DNA from: Odontocerum albicorne
Lineage: Eukaryota > Arthropoda > Insecta > Trichoptera > Odontoceridae
Reading direction: 5' to 3'
Assembly (NCBI GenBank): GCA_949825065.1
Contig: OX463855.1
Span: forward strand, 38,698,301 to 38,762,300
DNA: 64,000 nucleotides
How positions within the stretch are numbered: the first letter of the stretch is position 1; each line of letters begins with the position of its first letter. The notes under the pieces are model-generated. The model worked only from the letters and a program-made list of their open reading frames with translations. It was not told the DNA's origin and did no database searches. Both the position numbers and the translations under genes were made by a program. This document shows positions 46,088-56,257 of this stretch, in pieces.

Positions 46088-47008
46088 ATGAATAAGACAA
46101 ACGGTGTAAAGAGTGCTGGCAGGTCTATGCCATTAATAACTACTACCGGAGAGCTTGTCATTGAAGATGCGGGAGAAATTGTGATGGAAACCAGTGTTGA
46201 AGAAAATGAAAGTTGGTCTAATGTGGAAGAACAAAATGTTGAACCTACTAATGAAGCTAACATAAAAATCAGACAAGATCTTCACAGCGAACCAGTTGAA
46301 TCCGACGAGGAGCAGATTGTAGATAATAACGTCTCCACGGAATTCGATATAGTCGATGAAGAGAATCCTGAAAATACAAATGAAAACTTGATCCAGGAAG
46401 AAGATCTGAATTTCTTCGAAGAATCTGATGAAGAGAGTGAAGACGAAGCTGGGCCAGCTGTAGAAGTGAAGGACTCCAATGTGTTAGTCAATTTGGCCGG
46501 ACGAAAGATGAACGAGGAAGACATGAAATACGCCGCTGAAATGAAAGCAAAAATGAAAGAATTTTTTCAAAATTGTTCTCCAGATATTGCTTTTAGTTCA
46601 TTGTTGCATTTATTTGTTCAAAAGATACCACAACCTAAGCCTATATATGTATTATCACACGACCAGCGCCCTAGAGACCCAGTTCCTTTGCACAAATATG
46701 CCATTTTGTGTTCGGTTAAAGATTGTGAAAACGCTTACTTTCGAGACGGAGGTGATTGGGAGTCCATCGAACAAAAAAAGAACTTTTTCGGCTTCCCTCC
46801 TAATCCTGACAAATGTAAAGAATGGATAGAAAGCTTAGGTAGAACAAAATACTTAAATAAGAACATTAATGAAATGCAAATGTACCGTGTCTGCGAGGAT
46901 CACTTTAAACCTGAAGATTTCACCAATGAATACAGAGAAGAACTTTCTGAATCTGCTGTTCCTTCCCTGTTCTTGGGAGGCACTGACCTTAATATAGAAT
47001 TTGATTAG
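46088..47008 (+). CDS. C-terminal THAP-domain protein (306 aa, single exon)
   Basis: Probable DNA-binding protein. Starts at ATG 46088 (MNKTNGVKSAGRSMPLITTT); the frame extends 3 codons upstream without another ATG. Residues ~20-135 are acidic (EE/DE-rich), possibly an activation or interaction region. Residues ~140-200 are a mixed region (RKMNEEDMKYAAEMKAKMKE). Residues 208-291 form a THAP-type zinc module: C208-x4-C213, an FGFPPNPDKCKEWIESLG block, C269-x2-H272 in CEDHFKPEDF, and SAVPSLF where THAPs have AVPT.F. The C2CH spacing is normal. THAP is usually N-terminal; here it is at the very end. Codon use and length argue for a host gene, though THAP domains also occur in P-element transposases; no RNase H-like part is seen. 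Stop TAG. Confidence 0.82.
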   Translation: MNKTNGVKSAGRSMPLITTTGELVIEDAGEIVMETSVEENESWSNVEEQNVEPTNEANIKIRQDLHSEPVESDEEQIVDNNVSTEFDIVDEENPENTNENLIQEEDLNFFEESDEESEDEAGPAVEVKDSNVLVNLAGRKMNEEDMKYAAEMKAKMKEFFQNCSPDIAFSSLLHLFVQKIPQPKPIYVLSHDQRPRDPVPLHKYAILCSVKDCENAYFRDGGDWESIEQKKNFFGFPPNPDKCKEWIESLGRTKYLNKNINEMQMYRVCEDHFKPEDFTNEYREELSESAVPSLFLGGTDLNIEFD

Positions 47009-47136
47009 TTTTTCTCCCTCCTAGACTGAACCAAATTGTTTATCTTATTTCTTAAATCATTTCAATTACAGTCAACTTTGGTTATAGTGAACTCGGTTTT
47101 ATTGACCCTTTGGCTAAAGTGAACCAAAATCTACTA

Positions 47137-48837
47137 TTGGGTGTACAAATAAGTCACCGCCGTTTGACAAAAGTTGGCGTCACTAGTAAGTTATGGTTAA
47201 AATTGTCAGATGTAAAATGTCATTATCGTAAGGTTGGACATCTGTCAACAACATGACCTTGAAATATTAGTGAATTTTTATCAGTATAACATATTTTTTT
47301 GAAAAAAAATATTAATATTTCTTTTTATATATTCTGTCCTACTTAATGTGTTCAGCACTCACTACTGGCTCTTTTATATTTTATTATTTTTGTTATAAAG
47401 TACATTGTATCCTTTACTTATAAATAAATAATAATCCTTATTAATTTGTAAAATATGCATTATTTTTTAAGAGAAACATACATTTTTTAAAGAAAAATGG
47501 TGTATATAATTGCAATATTGATAATAATCCTTATTTACTGGTCAAAATATTGGGTGTACAAATAAGTCACCGCCGTTTGACAAAAGTTGGCGCCACCAGT
47601 AAGTTATGGTTAAAATTGTCAGATGTAAAATGTCATTATCGTAAGGTTGGACATCTGTCAACAACATGACCTTGAAATATTAGTGAATTTTTATCAGTAT
47701 AACATATTTTTTTGTGTTCGAAAATGTCAAGTTTTGAGCCGAATAAGCGTCATTTGCGGGAACTTTTGATTTACTTCTTCAATTTGAAGAAATCTGCAGC
47801 TGAGGCGCATCGATTGCTTGTAGAAGCATATGGTGAGGCTGCCTTAAGTGAGAGAAGTTGTCGTGAGTGGTTTCAAAAGTTTAAGAACGGTGAATTTGAC
47901 ATCGAAGACAAAGAACGTAGCGGAAGGCCGAAAGTGTACGAAGACGCAGAATTGGAAGTATTATTGGATCAAGATTCGTGCCAAACGCAAGAAGAACTTG
48001 CACTTACATTAGGAGTGACTCAACAAGCAATTTCACATGGGTTGAAATCATTGGGAATGATTCAAAAACAAAGAAATTGGGATTCATATGAACTGACACG
48101 GAGAAACTTTGAATGCCAATTTTCCACATGTGAAATGCTGCTTGCCAGGCATAAACGAAAGGGTTTTCTGCACCATATAGTCACTGGTGATGAAAAATGC
48201 ATCCATTATGATAATCCAAAAAGGAAGAAATCATGGGGATCCCCTGGTCATGCTTCAACATCTACGGCTAAGCCAAATATTCATGGAAAAAAACTCTTGT
48301 TGTGTATTTGGTGGGATCAGCTTGGTGTCGTGTATTATGAGTTGCTCAAACCGAATGAAACCATTGCTGGGGCTGTCTACCGAACATAATTGATGAGATT
48401 GAGTCGAGCACTCGAGGAAAAGCGCGCCCACTACTACGCCAGACACGACAAAATTATTCTCCTGCATGATAATGCTAGTCCACAAGTTGCGGCACCGGTC
48501 AAAACCTATTTGGAAACACTCAATTGAGAAGTTTTACCCCACCCGCTGTATTCACCAGACATTGCTCCTTCTGATTACCACTTGTTTCGATCGATGACGC
48601 ATGGCCTGTCTGAGCAGCACTTCACATCATATGAAGATACCAAAAATTGAGTCGATTCGTGGATAGCCTCAAAAGATGATGATGATGACTGACGCGGTAT
48701 TCGTATGCTGACAGAAAGATGGGGAAAAGTAGTGGCAAGCGATGGGTACTACTTCGAATAAAACATGAGGTTCCGTTCTTTCACAATAAATGCCCATTTT
48801 TTTATAAAAAACGGCGGAAACTTATTTGTACACCTAA
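47137..48837 (+). mobile_element. Chimeric mariner insertion carrying captured flanking DNA (1701 bp)
   Basis: Three parts in order: 47137-47301, the first ~165 bp of the TTGGGTG mariner; 47301-47549, about 249 bp that match 36342-36590 (the left flank of mariner copy 1) with no difference I can find beyond one extra A at the joint; 47550-48837, a complete mariner. The whole is bounded by one TA on each side (47135-47136 and 48838-48839), and the MITE at 32 kb shows the same site unoccupied (CTACTAGTTTTAG). So all three parts arrived as one unit. Confidence 0.85.
47724..48761 (+). pseudogene. Mariner transposase pseudogene, copy 3
   Basis: Same frame as copy 2. It shares the stops after VYRT, TLN, TKN and DDDDD but reads CGA (Arg) instead of TGA after HLF, so it has one stop fewer. 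Other single changes: CAG for CGG in DAE, and CAAGTTGC for CATGTTGC after the HDNASP block. Catalytic Asp codons present. Inactive. Confidence 0.9.
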
Positions 48838-48978
48838 TAGTTTTAGTTCACTATAACATAGGTTTTTACCATACACATTTGATTTATAGGGTTGGGGCAG
48901 AAAATTTTGGCTCACTATAGCCGAAGGTTCACTAAAACAGAGTTCACTATAACCGTAGTTGACTGTAGTTTGTTTATC

Positions 48979-48988
48979 AATAAATAAA
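48979..48988 (+). terminator. Overlapping AATAAA signals downstream of the THAP gene
   Basis: AATAAATAAA lies just past the MITE, 1.97 kb after the THAP stop. Removing the nested insertions would place it about 80 bp past the stop, a normal distance, so it was probably the original polyadenylation signal of the gene. Confidence 0.5.
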
Positions 48989-49621
48989 CATTTTGGATTT
49001 TAATTGTGCCAGCTCATATTTATATCGAATTCTGTGGAGTTTTGCTATCTGACAATTGACTGCATTCAATATTAACCCTTTTAATCCCAGCCTAGTTTGC
49101 ATAAAAAGTGCGAAAAATTCCAAGCATTTTTTGGCAAAAAAACATTAGTTTATATTTTATTTTTTATCTCAGTTAATATTTAGTTTTAAAACCTAATTTT
49201 TTTGTGAAGACCTCCCTGTAGAGTGTAAAATAATAAGTAATGTTTATATTTCATAAAAAAAAATTTTTTTTTATTCAACATAAAAACTTTGATGCCGATG
49301 ATCGGCCCCGTGGGATTTTTCGCATACACCAGTTGGGACTGATAATCAGCCCCGTGGGATTAAAAGAGTTAATTGTCAGTTCGCAAAACGTTAAGTCTCA
49401 TATTATTCAACATAACCCACCCATAAATAGGTGTGAATGTGACTATAAATTGTGTGATTGAAATGTAAGAACAGTTTATAAAAAATAAATTGAAGATGTA
49501 GTTAAGAAATGATTGTATTATATATAGTAAGCGTAAAGTTTGGTTATGTAAATATTATATTAAATATTTTTTATCAACTACTCTCTTCATCATTTACCAC
49601 AATTATTCCAAAATTTAAAAC

Positions 49622-50195
49622 TATACTTGAGAAAATGTAGGATGGTCCCTGTGACATTTGAAGTGTCATGTCTCAAAGCGGTGGGGTAAAATCGTTTTTT
49701 TACAAATCGAATAGTTTTTTTATAAATCGAAAAATTGTTTTTCTCTAAACTGAAGTTTTAATTCCTAATTTTCATTATACTGACTTTCTAATGTATTGTA
49801 TGATTTGTATCTATCTTTAAATAGGCCTAGATCCACTATGAATTATTACTAATTACGAACATTTAATTTTAGGTATAAAAAAATCGAAAATCCAATTATC
49901 GTATACCCCATCCCTAGCCAATGCAGACTAACGTTGTGACTTTTGACAAACGTTGCCAAATATTATTTGATTTTAACAAACTGCCACATTTTTGCTAATT
50001 TGTAACAAGATGTATTAATTTGTCATAATTGTTAGTTTTATGTAATGTATTTACCTAAATAACTTGTTATTTATTAGAATCGAGGCTTATATTAAAGTTG
50101 ATAAAATAATTAAAATTACTGAACATCGTTACAAGGTTGTATTGGGGCAAATATGTGAACTGTCACAGGGACCATGCTACATTTTCTCAAGTATA
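49622..50195. mobile_element. Fold-back MITE family 1, copy D (574 bp)
   Basis: Ends TATACTTGAGAAAATGTAGG and, reversed, TATACTTGAGAAAATGTAGC. Interior blocks are as in copy B. The sequence AGTAAGCGTAAAGTTTG-GTTATGTAAATATT occurs both before (49527) and just after (50196) the element, suggesting a local duplication of the flank. Confidence 0.75.
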
Positions 50196-50655
50196 GTAAG
50201 CGTAAAGTTTGAGTTATGTAAATATTGTATTAAATATTTTTTTTCAACTGCACTCTATCGTTTACCACAATTATTCCAAAATTTAAAACTAAAAAGTGAT
50301 ATTCCTACTTGACCGCAGTATTATCGTAAGACGTTTAAGATCTTCATTTGAGACGATCATGAACTGCCTGTAAATTATCTGATGCTGAATTATATTTCCT
50401 TACTGTATGTTTTTTTTACCATTGCAAAGTTCTCTCAACCGAGCTCTCAGTATGACCGCAGTCAAGGGGTATTCAGCCTAATTTTTTTTATACAATTACC
50501 TACAACGATCTGAAGTTCGCGCGAAGGTTAAAAAAAATTTTAAATCGAAAAACACATTTTACCCAAATAACATTATTGTCGATGGTATTTAAATAGTTCT
50601 GATTTGTAATAACAGTTACACATTATTTTGATTTTCTTAAATATTATATAATAAC

Positions 50656-50863
50656 ATTGTAATTTATTTTTATCAAACACTGTTTATTCCACTTTTTTGT
50701 GACGGTATAACCCTACCGGTTTCAAGGCTTTCACCTCATCTTCAGGGGAGCGCAAAGTCTTGTTTGCGCTCCCCTGAAGATGAGGTGAAAGCCTTGAAAC
50801 CGGTAGGGTTATACCATCACAAAAAAGTGGAATAAACAGTGTTTGATAAAAATAAATTACAAT
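50656..50863. repeat. 208 bp near-perfect palindrome with hammerhead-like motif, compact copy
   Basis: Arms of about 98 bp (ATTGTAATTTATTTTTATCA... and inverse) meet across a ~10 bp centre. The arms are nearly identical to those at 24440-24827, and the sequence right of both copies also matches (GTCTTTAAACCTCCACAACG), so the element extends to about 50905. Each arm holds CCTGAAGATGAGGTGAAAGC. Confidence 0.75.
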
Positions 50864-51169
50864 GTCTTTAAACCTCCACAACGTTAATGCCTTAACTATA
50901 AGCAACATATTATATAATGAGGCGTGCGATGCTTTAATTCAATTATAAAATGACTTGATAGTGTTGAATAAACATACCAGTGAAGATTTATACTTTTGAT
51001 ATTCAGCTATCAATTGATATGCCGTATTGTTGTGTTTAATGCTGTCTTTTATTTGGGAAATTGATATAAAATGTGTTTAGAGAAGTAGTTAACCCTGTGA
51101 ATATTTGTTGTAATATAATATAATATCGTGTTGTATATTATAGGGGATGCAGCAGTGTTTGTATGTATG

Positions 51170-51270
51170 AATGACTCATTAAATATGTATCTACGATGAT
51201 CTCCATAACTTTGTGGTAAAATTCTTGACTTCCACCCGGTGGTTTCGGCTTTGATTCCCGATAGTACTTA
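51170..51270 (+). repeat. tRNA-Gly-like SINE or tRNA pseudogene
   Basis: CATAACTTTGTGGTAAAATT is A-box-like, followed by CTTGACTTCCACC and the B box GCTTTGATTCCCG. The pattern GTGGTA.AATTCT.G..T.CCAC..G...G.TTGATTCCCG is that of insect tRNA-Gly. The acceptor and D arms do not pair, so it is not a working tRNA. Confidence 0.5.
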
Positions 51271-51527
51271 AAAAAAATTATCCCAGTCCGATAAAAGAGT
51301 TCATCTGGTAACAATACTTGCAAGTGGCAGTATTGTCAATACTTACAATGAGGAACCGTGAATTCTGTGCCTACTCCAGAGGTTCTAAACCCAAAGACTC
51401 AATTGCTAGGGCCAAATACAATATTGTCTCAAGAATGTGTTCTTTAATATCTTCAAAACACATTCGGATATATTAAAGGGTACTTTATGAAAAAAAATGA
51501 CAAGGCATTTTGTTTTGAGAATACATA

Positions 51528-52792
51528 CGAGGGTTGCTACTTAAGTTTTGAGACAGACAAGTAAAAACAAATATTTATCATCGAAAATGGCTTTATTGCT
51601 TTTCAAAATACTCTCCATAAAGATCAATACACTTTTGCATGCGTTTAAACCAATTTTAAAATCATTTTTTCCACTCCGAATGAGGTAACTTCAACACATG
51701 CGTTTTGAACGCATCAACCGCTTCTTCAGGCATCAAAAAACGACCTCGCAATTAATTTTTGATGTTCGGGAAAAAAAAGAAGTATTGGGTGCCAAATCAG
51801 GGCTGTACGGTGGATGACCCATCAATTCGATGTTTTGGGTGCTCAAAAAGTCACTTAATTGAGCCGATGTGTAAGAGCTCGCATTGTCGTGGTGGAAAAT
51901 GATCCATCTTTAGCGGTTGGTTTTCCTCATTTCTCCGAACACTTCTGGTAAAGAAATGGTGGTGTACCATTCAGAATTGACCGTACGACGTTCCACTAAA
52001 GGCACTGTTGCGACATAACCATTTATACCAAAGAAACAAGCCACCATTTGCTTCGAAGTGATTCGTGCGCCAACAACTTTTGTTGGATTTGGCTCGTCTT
52101 TAAAGACTCATACAGTCGACTGCTGTTTAGTTTCTGGCTCATATGTATAGATCCATGATTTGTCGCCTGTCACAATCTTATAGACGTCTTGAAGCACCGC
52201 GATCAAATTTTTTCAACATTTCTTTGGACACGAGCCTTTTTTTGAGCGATTGTCAAATTATGCGGTATCCAATGCGAACAAATCTTTTTGACGGCCAAAT
52301 GTTCATGCAATATTGAATGTATGCGAGTGGAACTAATGCCCAAACATGCCTCAATCTTACGATAAGTCACATGACGATCTTGCAATATCAGTTCACGCAC
52401 AGCATCGATGTTTTCTGGCACAACAACTGATTTTGGACGACCTTCACGAAATTCGTCCTGGAGCGAACTACGACCATGATTGAATTCGGAAAACCAGCGA
52501 AACAGTGGCCCGGGATGGTGCTTCATCGCCAAAAGTCGAGGCGAGTTGATCGGCACACTGTTGTTGAGTTAGTCCACGTCAAAAATCATGGAACGAAAAT
52601 GTTCACGATTTAATTCCATTTTTGGCCGAGAGGAATTTTTCAAGTCATTGTAAACAACACAAATAGCACTCGTACGACAAAACTTTCTGAGCACATATAC
52701 CATTAAAAACGTCAAACTTTACGATACTGATGTCAGATTTGACATATCTACACTGGTGTTGCCATATCTCAAAATTTAAGTAGCAACACTCG
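51528..52792. mobile_element. Mariner with GAGGGTTGCTACTTAAGTTT ends (1265 bp)
   Basis: Inverted ends CGAGGGTTGCTACTTAAGTT and, reversed, CGAGTGTTGCTACTTAAATT, each next to TA. Length is canonical for mariner. Transposase on the minus strand. Confidence 0.85.
51590..52620 (-). pseudogene. Mariner transposase pseudogene (51.5 kb element)
   Basis: From an ATG near 52620 the frame begins MELNREHFRS with a shift, then FRWFSEFNHGRSSLQDEFRE and GRPKSVVVPENIDAVRELIL, DRHVTYRKIEACLGISSTRI, and WIPHNLTIAQKKAR: the HTH and linker are well preserved. A shift at ~52200 follows, then VTGDKSWIYTYEPET-like, VVGARITSKQMVACFFGING, HHDNASSYTSAQ and PPYSPDLAPNTSF-like blocks. The C-terminus at 51600-51690 is close to EYFEKQ. 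It is broken by at least two shifts, but many blocks remain, so it is relatively young. Confidence 0.7.
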
Positions 52793-53384
52793 TACATGAA
52801 TTTTACTCGTACAAGTACCATTTTATTATGTAACAATTTTATGACCGTTCAAATACTTTATATAAAATTCTCTGAAACCTTACATAGTAAGATTAATTAT
52901 CTAGATATTTTGTATTCAACAGTCTTCAGGTTATTACAAAATTCTTGTCAATGTTCGACATAAACAGGCTATGGAGTGATACTGCACCAAACGAGAGCTG
53001 TTAATATTGGATCTTCAAAGGTCTCTATACCAGTTCAGTTTAGTTTGACTTGTCAAAATGACAATACGTTTCTATCTTACAAGCATTGTTGATTCTATCC
53101 AAACTGACAAATATTTTAGTTGAAGTTATGATATATTTTTTTAGAATCGGAAACAAGTAAAGTACGAGGCATATCCAGAAACTAAGTGTACTGAATTTTT
53201 GGCTCATTAGGTGTTGTTTCTAACTTGAACTGGTGGATCAGTATTTTTGTAAAATACATATATAAATTGTTATTTTCTTACTAAAAGAAAGGGCTCTATA
53301 TAAATGGTCCTTTTATTGTTATTAGAATGAGTGAAATTAATGTATATGGACATTGATGTATGCAGTGTTATATGGTTGTGATTT

Positions 53385-53945
53385 GTTGGAAATGAAGATG
53401 ATTTATGGAATATGATAAATAACTTAATTGAAAGTAATATTAAAAGAAGGGCAATGACAGGGAACGAGGTAAACGGAGCAGTTAATATAGTACATAACAA
53501 CTTCACTTTATTGAATATGGCAAAAATTACAACACATAAGTAAAACTAATGCTATTGAGATACTAGCAATATTGAAAAATTGTCAAGTGTCAATGTATGA
53601 AAGCCGATGGGATGAAGACATAACAAATTAATGTAATTTCTTTGTAAAGAGGATGTTGTTATTAAGATGAAGAAAGTAGCGTTAAAATGGATTGAATATA
53701 TGTAGAGTGACAATAGGATGATTTTAGTGAATATACAAATTAGGAGTACATGGTGTGCATGGAAGAAGTAGATGAAACATATTTGAAAGATAGTAAAGTG
53801 AGAAGCACGAATAATAGAAGATTGTGTATGGAGATACATGTATGAATGTGGAGAAAGCGAAGGTTGTGTGTTTGGATAGAAAAATACAGAATACCGTTTT
53901 ATTTATTAATCCGCAAGGGATATGGTGTGATGATAAGTACACATA
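53385..53945 (+). pseudogene. Decayed RTE-type LINE 3' end
   Basis: RRAMTGNEVNGAVNIVHNNF matches the RRVATGNRVNGALNV block of the copies at 16.4 and 17.8 kb. Later EDAKSVRS-like and SEKSRRCVFG blocks and a remnant of the GCAAGGGATATGGTGTGATG tail follow. The frame is lost. Confidence 0.55.
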
Positions 53946-53999
53946 TGTATTAAAATAATATTTTTGTGTTTTATTTCCAATACAATAATATTTGAGATT

Positions 54000-54500
54000 T
54001 TTAAGAAATCAAAGATTTTCGAATCCAACAACATGGACCTAAAGCTCCGCAAGCAATTGGTCAAAACATATGTGTGGAGTATTTTGATGTATGGTTGCGA
54101 GACATGGTGCATAGACGAAAGAGATCGAAAAAGATTGAAGGCCTTCGAGATGTGGACCTATAGATGAATCCTAAGGATTTCATGGAGAGACCATATTACA
54201 AATGACGAGGTTCTCAGCAGGATCGAAGAAACCAGGCATCTGTCAAACACCATATCGGAAAGGCGTGCAGAATGGATGGGTCATATGCTGCGACATGAGA
54301 ATCTCCTGCACAATATACTGGAGGGAATGATTGAGGGATCGATTAGCAGATGGCGTCCTCGCCGAGAGTATCTGGAGCAAATATGTCACGATATGGACTG
54401 CACCTTATATACAGAGCTCAAGTGGATCGCTGAGGACTGAGCGGAGTGGAGGAGGAGATACAGAGCTTTGCTGCTAACCAATCCCCAGGATTGAAACTGA
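54000..54500 (+). pseudogene. RTE-type LINE C-terminus (second family)
   Basis: Reads NNMDLKLRKQLVKTYVWSIL then MYGCETWCIDERDRKRLKAF, EMW, ILRISWRDHITNDEVLSRIE, RRAEWMGHMLRHENLLHNIL and DCTLYTELKWIAED. These are the conserved C-terminal blocks of a widespread RTE-like LINE. Only two stops interrupt ~165 codons, so it is younger than the other LINE pieces here. Confidence 0.75.
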
Positions 54501-54539
54501 AGAAGAAGAATATTTGAGATGAACGCATATGCATAATAC

Positions 54540-55585
54540 CAGTGCAAAAACTGTAAAACAAGAGGGTGGATGGTTACCTCGGAGGTTCTGGCGTGACTCT
54601 AATGAGCATACCTCCGATACAGTATAGTAAATAAAGGTTAAATGATTTAGTTCTATTGAAAGAATGACTTTACGAATATAATACAAATTTGTGCCATATT
54701 TGGTAGACTTAAAGTAAGGAAAGTAATATTGGGCTAGATTAATTTGATTGAATTTTAAAAGAGGGTGAATCAAAGATGAAATATGGCTAGAGGTAAAAAA
54801 CATAGAGGAAAACAAAATTTATATTTGAATAGATGAGTTTTATGATTGATTTTTGCGACATACACGGCATGATGGTATTTGGTTGATATTAAAATACGAT
54901 TATATGATGCTGTTTTCACATTATATTGCAATAATTTAATCTTAATGGGGATGCATAAAGATTCACTGTAGTATTAGAGTCTTTTGTAAATGGAGGAATG
55001 AAATATTGGTGAAAGCAATAAAATATGAGTAATTGATGAAATTATTTATAGTAAAATAAAACATTGGAGAACTACTAGTTCCTGTTTTCCAATAAGCAAG
55101 TTCACTTACGAGCGCAGGGTCATTGGATATCGGTGGAATCTATAGTATAGCTTTGCCCATTGGTGTGGCTGACAGGTAGGGCCTTGACCCCTGTGACATA
55201 GCTGATTGGAGGACTTTGAGCTGGAGCCAGTTCCATTAGTTGATGCAAACACGGTGATTTTCCAAACTAGGATGATGGACGCTCATATGTTGAGATTCAT
55301 CAGTCTCAAATAAAAAACACCACTGGAAGTAGATTGTCAATACAGCGTATCTAGTCTACTCTTAGTTAAGTCGTATTATGAGAGTTGTATTAATTTATTT
55401 GCAATTTAATTGTAACATTTAGTTCAACCAAAAGATGTTACACCTTTATATGGAATGAAATGATTATTTAAATTCATGAAATGGAAAAGTTTTAATTTTA
55501 AAATAAATTTCAAATTTTCAAATCACGTTCTATAGCAAAATGTTGTGCCATAACTTTCCCCGAAAACTTTGCAGATTGTCAATTC
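54540..55585. other. Gene-free stretch
   Basis: I see no supported gene or transposon ends. A CT microsatellite (CTCTCTCTCTCTCTC) follows at about 55584-55600. Confidence 0.4.
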
Positions 55586-55589
55586 TCTC

Positions 55590-55705
55590 TCTCTCTCTCT
55601 CCGTGGTTGCAGTCCTAAGACTGATTGCAGCAATTTCAACTCTTCTCCTCCATTCCCCCCTGTCTGAGAACCTCTTCATTTGTGATGCGGTCTCTCCAGG
55701 AAATT
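55590..55705 (-). pseudogene. Small RTE LINE fragment
   Basis: The reverse strand of TGTGATGCGGTCTCTCCAGG is the SWRDRITNEEVL block of the same family as 54000-54500, followed by a shifted NGGEELKLLQSVL region. About 115 bp only. Confidence 0.5.
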
Positions 55706-56223
55706 CCTAATAGTCAACTAAGAAGCGCTAAAAATTATTTGGTGACTTCACAAGTTATTGACCGGGTAGAATTACCTGTAAATGGAGTTCTTTGCCCGCT
55801 AGTTTCAGCCGCCCAGCCAACTTAACTGAAAAAAAATTAAGTACAGAGAGATTTTGTTTTTTAAATAAAACTGAAAATTTATTTTTGCCTACGAGAAAAA
55901 TAGTGGCGGCGACATCGTAAGCCAACACAATAGTAACGTGTAAATGTAACTTTACAGATATGGTAATTTAAGATCTATGGTGCTAATATGTCATCGCATC
56001 ACTTGACACTGGCGTATACTCCTTCATATATAGGAGTTTACGGCTATTATTCAAAGAGAGAGAGAATATGTCATCGGACAGATGTCAGAATTTTTATCTA
56101 CGCATTAAATTTTGTCATATTGTCGGATGATGTGTAAGTTTGCTTTCTTTCGTTTCATAAATTTAAATTTTTACCATTAATACATCAAATCATCATTCGA
56201 GAATCCATCATTAAAGCATCACA
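55706..56223 (+). promoter_or_regulatory. YIF1 upstream region and 5' UTR
   Basis: The 500 bp before the YIF1 start has no transposon ends. It contains GAGAGAGAGAATATGTCATC at 56058. The transcription start cannot be fixed from sequence alone. Confidence 0.35.
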
Positions 56224-56257
56224 ATGAGTTACAATCCAAATATACAAAGCAGAAACG
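56224..56257 (+). CDS. YIF1: YIF1 exon 1
   Basis: 34 bp coding (MSYNPNIQSRN plus one base) in AACAATGAG context; donor GTAACG. It joins a short 96 bp intron. Confidence 0.8.

Larger units (their letters stand above)
47069..48964. mobile_element. CAGTCAACT MITE split by a chimeric mariner insertion
   Basis: Left part 47069-47136 and right part 48838-48964 together match the MITE at 32096-32763. Ends are CAGTCAACTTTGGTTATAGT and its inverse, with TA outside. The MITE sits 60 bp past the THAP stop, so it probably lies in that gene's 3' UTR. Confidence 0.8.

Noticed and set aside
46282..46524. Minus-strand Ser-rich open frame opposite the THAP gene
   Set aside because: It is the mirror of the acidic Glu/Asp-rich codons of the THAP gene; it has no motif of its own.
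51170..51270. A functional tRNA-Gly gene
   Set aside because: The T-arm and anticodon region fit, but the acceptor stem does not pair and the B box is mutated (GCTTTGATTCC).
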